Source of the DNA: Eshraghiella sp050874365
GTDB taxonomy: Bacteria > Bacillota > Clostridia > Lachnospirales > Lachnospiraceae
Assembly (NCBI GenBank): GCA_050874365.1
Contig: JBNMKN010000117.1
Span: 1 to 5,305, forward strand
Direction of reading: 5' to 3'
DNA length: 5,305 nucleotides
Made by a program: the position numbers and the translations under genes. Each line of letters starts with the position of its first letter. Position 1 is the stretch's first letter. Below the pieces are notes generated by a model. That model had not been told where the DNA came from. It did not search any database and was given only the letters and a program-made list of their open reading frames with translations. Below are positions 1-5,305 of this stretch, in pieces.

Positions 1-7
1 ATCCCAT
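1..7 (-). CDS. Start of a further gene, probably minE (5' end only)
   Basis: Only the first two codons (ATG GGA) and one more base are inside the window, so the product cannot be identified from its sequence. An ATG at 7-5 follows an AGGGGG Shine-Dalgarno at 23-18 with a 10-base spacer, and it lies 14 bases after the minD stop codon. The placement immediately after minC and minD makes minE, the topological regulator that stimulates MinD ATPase activity, the most likely identity; this is inference from the usual minCDE order. Another ATG at 14-12 lies only three bases from the purine run and is a less likely start. Confidence 0.4.
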
Positions 8-17
8 AATACATCTT

Positions 18-23
18 CCCCCT
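18..23 (-). promoter_or_regulatory. Shine-Dalgarno of the gene after minD, fused to the minD stop codon
   Basis: The minus strand reads TAGGGGGAAG just at the end of minD. The TAG stop of minD (24-22) supplies the A and first G of the AGGGGG ribosome binding site. The same arrangement occurs at the pbp2/minC junction. It supports translational coupling of minD to the next gene. Confidence 0.5.
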
Positions 24-807
24 ATTTATTCTTCTTAAACAATTTTGCAAAGAAACCTGTTTTACCGTTTAAATCAAGGAATGGTACATCCTCACCGATA
101 ATTCTGCGGCAGATATTCATATAAGCCTTTCCTGCAAGGGCATCGCTTCCTACGAGTGGTTCACCCTGGTTAGTGGAAATAACGATATTTTCATCATCAG
201 GAACGGCACCTATTAAATTAATTGAAAGAATGTCTACAACGTCTTCTATTGACATCATATCACCCTTCTTAACCATATCCATACGGATTCTGTTTACGAT
301 AAGGTCTGTTCTCTTAATCTCATTAGCTTCAAGAAGTCCTATAATACGGTCAGCATCTCTTATTGCCGATACTTCAGGAGTCGTAACAACAAGTGCTCTG
401 TCGGCACCTGCAATGGCATTCTTAAAGCCCTGCTCAATTCCTGCCGGACAGTCAAGGATTATGTAATCAAATTCCTCCTTAAGCTCATCAATAAGCTTCC
501 TCATCTGTTCAGGTGTAACGCTTGTCTTATCTCTTGTCTGTGCTGATGGAAGAAGATAAAGATTGGCATATCTCTTATCTTTAATTAATGCCTGTTTGAT
601 TCTGCAGTTTCCTTCAACAACATCTACAAGATTGTATACTATTCTGTTCTCAAGACCCATTACAACGTCAAGATTTCTTAATCCTATATCTGTATCAATT
701 AATATTACCTTTTTATTTAATTTAGCCAAACCGGTACCTACATTTGCAGATGTTGTTGTTTTACCAACACCGCCTTTACCTGATGTAACAACTATAACCT
801 CACTCAT
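22..807 (-). CDS. minD: Septum site-determining ATPase MinD
   Basis: MinD is a ParA/MinD-type ATPase that binds the inner membrane as an ATP dimer and recruits MinC to block FtsZ polymerisation away from mid-cell. The 261-residue product has the usual family length. It carries the deviant Walker A motif GKGGVGKT at residues 10-17, with the signature Lys11 and the P-loop Lys16. It also has the switch I region LIDTDIGLRNLD (36-47, Asp38 and Asp40) and the Walker B-like segment LDCPAG (118-123). The C-terminal 249-261 (KTGFFAKLFKKNK) is the amphipathic membrane-targeting helix. The start at MSEVIVV was chosen because GGAGG at 819-815 lies 7 bases upstream and this start aligns with the family N-terminus. 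The frame stays open for 20 further codons upstream, but no ribosome binding site supports a longer form. It follows minC after an 86-base gap, the largest in the cluster. Confidence 0.97.
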   Translation of the reverse strand: MSEVIVVTSGKGGVGKTTTSANVGTGLAKLNKKVILIDTDIGLRNLDVVMGLENRIVYNLVDVVEGNCRIKQALIKDKRYANLYLLPSAQTRDKTSVTPEQMRKLIDELKEEFDYIILDCPAGIEQGFKNAIAGADRALVVTTPEVSAIRDADRIIGLLEANEIKRTDLIVNRIRMDMVKKGDMMSIEDVVDILSINLIGAVPDDENIVISTNQGEPLVGSDALAGKAYMNICRRIIGEDVPFLDLNGKTGFFAKLFKKNK

Positions 808-814
808 TTTGGTT

Positions 815-819
815 CCTCC
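815..819 (-). promoter_or_regulatory. Shine-Dalgarno of minD (GGAGG)
   Basis: The minus strand reads TGGAGGAACCAAA before ATG at 807. GGAGG with a 7-base spacer is close to ideal for a Gram-positive ribosome. It fixes the minD start at 807 rather than at the in-frame start codons further upstream (861 and 867). Confidence 0.85.
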
Positions 820-838
820 ATTTATATAATACTTATTT

Positions 839-867
839 ATTATGCAATTTTTTTCTGCCATAATCAA
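839..867 (-). promoter_or_regulatory. Candidate weak promoter for minD
   Basis: On the minus strand, TTGATT (867-862) and CATAAT (844-839) are separated by 17 bases. They resemble -35 and -10 hexamers of the housekeeping sigma factor, with four and five matches to TTGACA and TATAAT. The site lies 31 bases before the minD start codon. In such AT-rich DNA a match of this quality is expected by chance fairly often, so this is only a candidate. Confidence 0.25.
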
Positions 868-893
868 CTAAAAATTGTAGTTTTTTGTATTTT

Positions 894-1565
894 TTATATT
901 CTGATATCGTCAAGTATGGTCTTATCTAACTTTTCAATGTAGATATTACTGTCCTCAACAAAAGCAATCATAATTCCGTCACCCATTTTCTTAGGCTTGC
1001 CGTTATTATCGTCACTTCTTGCAATCGTGTCACCTATTCTTATCTGGATTGGTGCCATTTCAAGGGCTACTACAAATGCATCCTCATTACCGTTGGCTCC
1101 GGCATATATATTGCCTTTAAGCGAACCGAGTATGATGACATTGCCTTTTGCTATTACCTTTGCACCCGGATTAACGTCTCCGAGGATTATAATGCTGCTT
1201 TCTGATTCGAGCATCTGGCCTGAACGAAGTGTTCCTTTGTAAAACTGTCCCGTCTGTGACGAAATCTCCTCAAGTCTTTCTTCAACGGCCTTCTTAAAGT
1301 ATTGTTCTCTCATTTCGTCATTATCGATAACACATACAATATTAAGTTCGGAATTGGCTGCAATGACATCAAGTATATCACGTTCCTCTTCGGATGAAAG
1401 CCTACGTCCTTCAAAGGAAACTGCCATATTAGCTTTATCAAAAAACTTTGTAGCACTTTTAAATTTGTCGGCAATATCTTCCTTAAGCTGTGCAAAAGGT
1501 GTCTTATCATCAAGCACAACCACAATTCCATATTTATTGCCTTTAATAATTACTGAATTATTCAT
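894..1565 (-). CDS. minC: Septum site-determining protein MinC
   Basis: MinC is the FtsZ-antagonising partner of MinD. The 223-residue product has the two expected domains. The N-terminal part (about 1-80) is the FtsZ-inhibiting MinC_N domain, with the motif FFDKANMAVSFEGRRLS at 41-57 and the typical strand LNIVCVIDNDE at 74-84. A charged, probably helical linker follows (about 82-103). The C-terminal right-handed beta-helix (about 106-215) binds MinD and dimerises. It carries the RSGQ segment (114-117), GDVNPGAKVIA (129-139), the GSLKGNIYAGANGN turn region (147-160) and APIQIRIGD (171-179). The ATG at 1565 is preceded by AGGGGG with an 8-base spacer. The gene starts 12 bases after the pbp2 stop codon, so it is almost certainly cotranscribed with pbp2. 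Confidence 0.95.
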   Translation of the reverse strand: MNNSVIIKGNKYGIVVVLDDKTPFAQLKEDIADKFKSATKFFDKANMAVSFEGRRLSSEEERDILDVIAANSELNIVCVIDNDEMREQYFKKAVEERLEEISSQTGQFYKGTLRSGQMLESESSIIILGDVNPGAKVIAKGNVIILGSLKGNIYAGANGNEDAFVVALEMAPIQIRIGDTIARSDDNNGKPKKMGDGIMIAFVEDSNIYIEKLDKTILDDIRI

Positions 1566-1573
1566 CGGTTCAG

Positions 1574-1579
1574 CCCCCT
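1574..1579 (-). promoter_or_regulatory. Shine-Dalgarno of minC, fused to the pbp2 stop codon
   Basis: The minus strand reads TAGGGGGCTGAACCGATG. The TAG stop codon of pbp2 (1580-1578) forms part of the AGGGGG ribosome binding site, which lies 8 bases before the minC ATG. Ribosomes ending pbp2 would therefore stop on the minC initiation site. Confidence 0.75.
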
Positions 1580-4412
1580 ATTCGTTAATAATAAAATTTG
1601 TATCAACATCAAAATACACTGATGAAGGTATTTCTGTATCATAATAAGACGCCATTGCGTAGTATGCCATAATACCTGCATTTGAAGCGGCATAGCCATA
1701 TGGAAGCATTACTGTTGCCACTACCTCAGCCTGTCCTTCGTCATTCTGTGAGAACATGACGTAACATGCGTGGTTACCTCTTTTCTTATCTTCCTGTGCT
1801 GTTCCTGACTTACCGCTTATCTTTACCGGAAGTCTGTTTGTAAGCATTGAAATTGCGCCTTCTGAGATAACCCTTGCCATACCGTTTTGTACGGTTGTCC
1901 ATGTCTCATCTGACACGGCATCGGCTTTGTTTGCCACAACCGGTGCAAATTCTTCTATTATGTTTCCGTCGCTGTCCGTAATTTTACCGATAAGATTTGA
2001 ATTGTATACGGTTCCACGGTTGGCAATTGTTGAAACATATCTTGCAAGGTTTAATGAAGTATACGCATTGGTACCCTGACCGATTGCTGATGATGCCGGG
2101 TTATAATCGGAAGCCCTAGGTGCTGCTTCCTGAATCTGGATACCCGTTTTAGTGGCAAGTCCAAGCATTTCGGCGTATTTTTTCAATCTTGACAAGCCGT
2201 AATCGAAACTTAAACTTCCGTCTGAGGTAAAGCTTAATCTGTAGCCTAATTCACAGAAATATACGTTACATGAACGCTGCAGTGCTTCCTCTGTGGCTAG
2301 AGGACCATGTTCATGAGGATAATTCCAGCATTTTATGTTAGGTGTGATTGAATCAAAAATACCTTTGCAATATATGGTATCATTCGGTGTTATTATTCCC
2401 TCCGTCAAAGCAGCGACAGCAGTCAGAGGCTTAAATGTAGAACCCGGAGCAATCCTTGTATGGGTTGCACGGTTTACAAGCGGTGTTGATTTATCATTTA
2501 ACAAAGATTTATAATATACCGAATCAATTGTTCCCGAAAAAAGGTTAATGTCATAGCTTGGGTATGATACCAATGCAAGAATATTTCCCGTATTAGGGTC
2601 TTCCATTACGCATGAGCCTGAGCATGGGTCAAGTGCAAGCTGTGCAGGTGTTATCTCAAGGCTGCTTATCTTATTTCTGACAAATTCATAAGGTGATGCA
2701 CCATTTGAAATTGCCACATATTCAGAATCGGTATAATTTACCGCACCCTGTTCCATAAGTATCATACACATAAGTTTTCCGGATATGGTTCTGTTAAGGA
2801 TAAGTTCTTTATATATAAGCTTATTAAGCTCGGAATCCTTGGTGATTTCCGTCATGACAAGCTCGTTAATAACAGCTATTACTTCATCCGTTGTAGGATA
2901 ATCCGTACTTACATCAAGATTATTGATATTAACCCATTCATTGCTTATTGCGCCTTCAAGGTACTCCTTCAAAGAAATCGTACCGTCAGACCATTTTTTA
3001 CTTAATTCATCCTCCGAAGATATCTTATCCTTGCTGAGAATGTCTTTTTCGATAAGAAGCGTCCTGATTCTTTTAATGTATTCCTTCATATCGTCCGAAA
3101 GGTCATTATAAGGTGTTCCGTTCTGCATTTCGGTCAAAATATTGTCAAGAATCTGTGTTTTTCTTGAGCTGAAAACAGCATACACATTCTTAGCGGCTTC
3201 CGTATCCGATTCCGCTATCTTGTCCATATCTATCATGTTATTGTCAATGAAGGCAAAATACACTCTTGTAACAGGCATAACAACGTCGCCTGAAAGTCCG
3301 GCAGTTGTCTCGTCACCCTCTACTATGTTGGTTATAAGGGTCTCCGCAAGACGTCTTTCAAGGAGATTGTAGATTTTTTCCTGAAGTTTTACATCAATGG
3401 TAAGGTATATGTCTTTTCCTACCTGTGCATCCTCCTGTCCCGTTATCTCCTGAACTCTGCCCAGCGTGTCTACAAGCATTGTCGTAGTTCCTTTTTTACC
3501 TGCCAGAACAGTCTCGTAAATAGCCTCAATGCCCGACTTTCCTACAACATCATTAGCGGTATAATCCGGATTGGTGAGTTTAAGTTCTTCAAGCTCAGAT
3601 TCACTGACCTTGCCGGTATATCCGATAATATGTGCAATGTATTTACTGTAATTATATTTTCTAAGATATTCTTCCTCGATACCTACACCTATAAGCTCCG
3701 ATGATGACTCAAGGATGGCAGCCATCGTCTGTTCCGAAACATTTCTTGCAAGTGTAAAAGATATATATCTCTTATATGAATTGACAGAAAGATTGTATCT
3801 GACATAAATTATATCAAGTGCCATTTTGTCATCGTATTTGCTGTCAATGCTGTATCTTGTCTTTAATTTCTTGACAAGGTCGTATTCCGTAATATTTTTC
3901 TCTTCTTCAGTCAGTTCTCCCACCGACTTTTTACCGAGTATATCCCTTAAAAATCTCTGAAGGCTGTTACCTTCGATATTATACCTGTATGCTCCGTATT
4001 CCGTATATTCTATTGGGAAATCAAAATTAAGAGTATCCCCATTTTCCTCTATTATCGATACTGTCCTTGCGATAATATCGTTAAGTGTCTCATTTCTGAC
4101 TTTTGTGGAATCGTAATATCCGCAATCCTCTATTACTACCGAGTAAGCAAGCTCGCTGTAAGCTAAAAGTTCACCGTTTTTATCGTAGATATTGCCTCTC
4201 GGTCCCACGGTTGCAATCTCTCTCTGGGCTTTCATTGTATAGTTCTGTTTGTAATATTCGCCCTTAACTATCTGTAAACTGAAAAGTCTTGAAAGAAGTA
4301 TTCCGAACAATACCACAACAACGATAACAAATGGTACTATCCTTGATGTAAAAAAACGCTTAAGCCCCGAACCGAGGTCTTTAAGAAACTGAGTTATTGC
4401 TTTTAACCGCAT
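1578..4412 (-). CDS. mrdA: Class B penicillin-binding protein 2 (elongasome transpeptidase)
   Basis: This is a monofunctional D,D-transpeptidase that cross-links side-wall peptidoglycan, probably paired with RodA. The 944-residue product has a short basic cytosolic tail, one membrane anchor (about 25-45), and a class B pedestal domain. The pedestal includes PRGNIYDKNGELLA (71-84), VVGKSGIEAIYE (289-300) and LTID (337-340). The transpeptidase domain has all three catalytic motifs: S658-T-F-K661 (nucleophile Ser658), S714-C-N716 and K868-S-G-T871. Ser replaces the more usual Thr in the KTG box. There is no PASTA domain, which argues against SpoVD or PBP2x. A region of about 240 residues (roughly 355-598) separates pedestal and catalytic domains and makes the protein much longer than typical PBP2. 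The ATG at 4412 was chosen because AGGAGG lies 6 bases upstream; the in-frame TTG at 4436 lies before that site. It overlaps mreD by 32 bases. Confidence 0.95.
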   Translation of the reverse strand: MRLKAITQFLKDLGSGLKRFFTSRIVPFVIVVVVLFGILLSRLFSLQIVKGEYYKQNYTMKAQREIATVGPRGNIYDKNGELLAYSELAYSVVIEDCGYYDSTKVRNETLNDIIARTVSIIEENGDTLNFDFPIEYTEYGAYRYNIEGNSLQRFLRDILGKKSVGELTEEEKNITEYDLVKKLKTRYSIDSKYDDKMALDIIYVRYNLSVNSYKRYISFTLARNVSEQTMAAILESSSELIGVGIEEEYLRKYNYSKYIAHIIGYTGKVSESELEELKLTNPDYTANDVVGKSGIEAIYETVLAGKKGTTTMLVDTLGRVQEITGQEDAQVGKDIYLTIDVKLQEKIYNLLERRLAETLITNIVEGDETTAGLSGDVVMPVTRVYFAFIDNNMIDMDKIAESDTEAAKNVYAVFSSRKTQILDNILTEMQNGTPYNDLSDDMKEYIKRIRTLLIEKDILSKDKISSEDELSKKWSDGTISLKEYLEGAISNEWVNINNLDVSTDYPTTDEVIAVINELVMTEITKDSELNKLIYKELILNRTISGKLMCMILMEQGAVNYTDSEYVAISNGASPYEFVRNKISSLEITPAQLALDPCSGSCVMEDPNTGNILALVSYPSYDINLFSGTIDSVYYKSLLNDKSTPLVNRATHTRIAPGSTFKPLTAVAALTEGIITPNDTIYCKGIFDSITPNIKCWNYPHEHGPLATEEALQRSCNVYFCELGYRLSFTSDGSLSFDYGLSRLKKYAEMLGLATKTGIQIQEAAPRASDYNPASSAIGQGTNAYTSLNLARYVSTIANRGTVYNSNLIGKITDSDGNIIEEFAPVVANKADAVSDETWTTVQNGMARVISEGAISMLTNRLPVKISGKSGTAQEDKKRGNHACYVMFSQNDEGQAEVVATVMLPYGYAASNAGIMAYYAMASYYDTEIPSSVYFDVDTNFIINE
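2619..3350 (-). other. Segment encoding a large insertion in PBP2
   Basis: This stretch encodes about residues 355-598 of PBP2. In most class B enzymes the LTID...LQ helix is followed within a few dozen residues by the segment that here reads VMEDPNTGNILALVSYPSYD. Here some 240 residues intervene. They are in frame and contain MPVTRVYFAFIDNNMID, then predicted charged helices, then KWSDGTISLKEYLEGAISNEW. From memory, similar wording occurs in PBP2 proteins of related Clostridia, so this is probably a lineage-specific domain and not a recent insertion. Its function is unknown to me. Boundaries are approximate. Confidence 0.7.
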
Positions 4413-4926
4413 CGTGAACCTCCTTCTTTTTCTCAAGCAGAATCAGTTTTCTGTTAATAAAATATACAAATACATATGCAAAAATTGTAATAACACCTGT
4501 GTATATCATCTCAGGGAATATAATCCTTACGGCATAGAAGCCGAAGGACAGCTTATTCCGCACAAGGAAGCCTGTCACAAAAACAGCTATTCCGTATAAA
4601 AAGTCGCATAATACAACAAGGCTTATAGGAAATATAAGCTGCTCCTTAACGTATTCCTTGTGGAAAATACCGTTTAAGAAGCCGGCAAACATATAAAGAA
4701 GTGCTGTAAATCCTATTATCTTTCCGCCCATTATGTCAACAAGCAGTCCGCCGAAAAATCCGGTAAAAATCCCCGACGCACGGCCTCTCATATAACCTAC
4801 GATACATGTAAACATAAGTATAAGATTAGGCGTTATCCCTGCAATGGAAAGCGCACCTGCGAATAAAGTACATTGTAATGCGTATAATATGATTATCGAA
4901 AAAAAACTAATTATAAAACGTCTCAT
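4381..4926 (-). CDS. mreD: Rod shape-determining membrane protein MreD
   Basis: MreD is a small integral membrane protein that works with MreB and MreC to position the elongation machinery. The 181-residue product is close to family length and very hydrophobic. It has about five or six membrane-spanning segments (about 4-22, 32-47, 52-66, 72-88, 97-122 and 138-158). Family-like features include ITPNLILMF (31-39) after the first helix and the glycine-rich GFFGGLLVDIMGG (56-68) with its buried Asp64. The positively charged tail (RKLILLEKKKEVHDA, 159-173) is probably cytosolic. The ATG at 4926 lies 7 bases after the mreC stop. The last 32 bases overlap pbp2, and its codons for K-K-E-V form the pbp2 ribosome binding site. 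Identity rests on hydropathy, these motifs and its place between mreC and pbp2. Confidence 0.93.
   Translation of the reverse strand: MRRFIISFFSIIILYALQCTLFAGALSIAGITPNLILMFTCIVGYMRGRASGIFTGFFGGLLVDIMGGKIIGFTALLYMFAGFLNGIFHKEYVKEQLIFPISLVVLCDFLYGIAVFVTGFLVRNKLSFGFYAVRIIFPEMIYTGVITIFAYVFVYFINRKLILLEKKKEVHDAVKSNNSVS
4419..4424 (-). promoter_or_regulatory. Shine-Dalgarno of pbp2 inside mreD
   Basis: AGGAGG lies 6 bases before the ATG at 4412 and is encoded within the mreD reading frame (residues 168-170). This site decides the pbp2 start: the TTG at 4436 precedes the Shine-Dalgarno and so cannot use it. Confidence 0.85.
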
Positions 4927-4930
4927 ACAG

Positions 4931-4936
4931 CCTCTA
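4931..4936 (-). promoter_or_regulatory. Shine-Dalgarno of mreD, fused to the mreC stop codon
   Basis: The minus strand reads TAGAGGCTGTATG. The mreC stop TAG (4936-4934) overlaps the AGAGG ribosome binding site. The 4-base spacer to the ATG is short, so mreD may depend on coupling to mreC translation for full initiation. Confidence 0.55.
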
Positions 4937-5305
4937 TTTTACAGTATCACCTGTTGTCTTTTTCTTTGTTATGATTAAAACCTTCTGGATATGTTTAAAG
5001 TCTACTGCAGGAACCACATATCCTGACTGGGTAAGGTTATTTGAATCTGTTTTTATGTCTTTTGCATATCCGATAAGGATGCCCGGCAGGAACTTCTTAC
5101 TTACGTTAGATGTAACAATCATATCCCCGTCCGATATCTCAACATCCGCATCAAGATAGCTGAGCCTTAAGTAACCGTCTTCTATAAGCTTTAAATCCCC
5201 GCTTACGGCACACACATCCGATGTGTTCATAAGCATTGAGCTTACCTTACTCTCATCATCAATAATGCTTCTTACGAGGGAATAATTTTCGGAAACCTTG
5301 TATAC
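4934..5305 (-). CDS. mreC: Rod shape-determining protein MreC (C-terminal part)
   Basis: MreC is a bitopic membrane protein whose extracytoplasmic beta domain binds elongation PBPs and links them to MreB. Only the last 123 residues are present; the reading frame is open to the window edge, so the gene begins outside. The fragment covers most of the beta-barrel domain. Typical family wording includes VRSIIDDESKVSSMLM (11-26), the strand-turn segment DADVEISDGDMIVTSNVSKKFLPGILIG (52-79) and the closing VVPAVDFKHIQKVLII (97-112). A short Lys/Thr-rich tail ends the protein. The N-terminal membrane helix and coiled coil, and mreB, are expected further upstream. The stop codon overlaps the mreD ribosome binding site, so mreC and mreD are surely in one transcript. 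Confidence 0.93.
   Translation of the reverse strand, partial: VYKVSENYSLVRSIIDDESKVSSMLMNTSDVCAVSGDLKLIEDGYLRLSYLDADVEISDGDMIVTSNVSKKFLPGILIGYAKDIKTDSNNLTQSGYVVPAVDFKHIQKVLIITKKKTTGDTVK

Larger units (their letters stand above)
808..893 (-). other. AT-rich minC-minD intergenic gap
   Basis: These 86 bases contain only the minD ribosome binding site, a weak promoter candidate and A/T runs. No GC-rich hairpin followed by a T-run is visible in the minus-strand direction, so no intrinsic terminator for minC transcripts is evident. All other junctions in the cluster have 14 bases or fewer, or overlap, so this gap is the likeliest place for internal control of minD. Confidence 0.6.

Noticed and set aside
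173..466. Plus-strand open frame opposite minD, and a similar one at 563-829
   Set aside because: Both are antiparallel to a clearly conserved minD gene, have Ser/Ile/Leu-rich low-information translations and no ribosome binding site that I can see.
808..867. N-terminally extended MinD starting at 867 or 861
   Set aside because: The frame is open but lacks a ribosome binding site, and the extra 20 residues have no counterpart in MinD. The GGAGG at 815-819 clearly serves the ATG at 807.
866..882. Small inverted repeat AACTA/TAGTT followed by a T-run on the plus strand, resembling a terminator
   Set aside because: The stem has only 5 AT-rich pairs and the T-run faces the plus strand, where there is no gene. 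It would not terminate minC transcripts.
1354..1644. Plus-strand open frames opposite minC (997-1242 and 1354-1644) and a minus-strand one in another frame (1310-1531)
   Set aside because: They overlap the conserved MinC coding frame and their translations show no family resemblance.
2923..3372. Plus-strand open frames opposite the PBP2 insertion (2923-3111 and 3142-3372)
   Set aside because: They are short and antisense to an intact long gene. The insertion segment itself continues the PBP2 frame without a stop.
1578..4412. Identification of the PBP as the sporulation protein SpoVD
   Set aside because: No C-terminal PASTA domain is present, and the neighbours are mre and min genes rather than the mur/ftsL cluster.
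4414..5159. Plus-strand open frames opposite mreD (4414-4599) and mreC (4971-5159)
   Set aside because: They lie within conserved genes on the other strand and have no recognisable features.

Overview
The window is almost entirely coding, and every gene lies on the minus strand. It is one cell-shape and division-site cluster, read from right to left: the 3' part of mreC, then mreD, a class B penicillin-binding protein (PBP2/MrdA type), minC, minD, and the first bases of a further gene that is probably minE. The moderately AT-rich sequence, strong GGAGG-type ribosome binding sites, the mre-pbp2-min gene order and the wording of the proteins suggest a Gram-positive anaerobe of the Clostridia, most likely a Lachnospiraceae member. 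That assignment is inferred from family knowledge, not from a database search.

Layout from upstream to downstream: mreC (5305 to 4934, 5' end outside the window), mreD (4926 to 4381), pbp2 (4412 to 1578), minC (1565 to 894), an 86-base AT-rich gap (893 to 808), minD (807 to 22), and a likely minE start (7 to 1). The genes from mreC to minC are tightly packed: gaps of 7 and 12 bases and one 32-base overlap. At three junctions (mreC/mreD, pbp2/minC, minD/next gene) the TAG stop codon lies inside the next gene's Shine-Dalgarno sequence, which suggests translational coupling. The only real intergenic space lies before minD, where a weak promoter candidate can be seen. No terminator was found, so the operon probably continues past both ends of the window.

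Functionally, MreC and MreD are membrane parts of the elongasome that organise lateral-wall synthesis by RodA and PBP2, and the encoded PBP2 is the transpeptidase of that pair. MinC and MinD block FtsZ ring assembly away from mid-cell. The cluster therefore couples the dose of side-wall synthesis and division-site selection proteins in a rod-shaped cell. The most distinctive element is a region of roughly 240 residues in PBP2, inserted between its N-terminal pedestal domain and its transpeptidase domain. I see no mobile element, CRISPR array, RNA gene or clear evidence of an undescribed system; this is mainly a conserved housekeeping locus.
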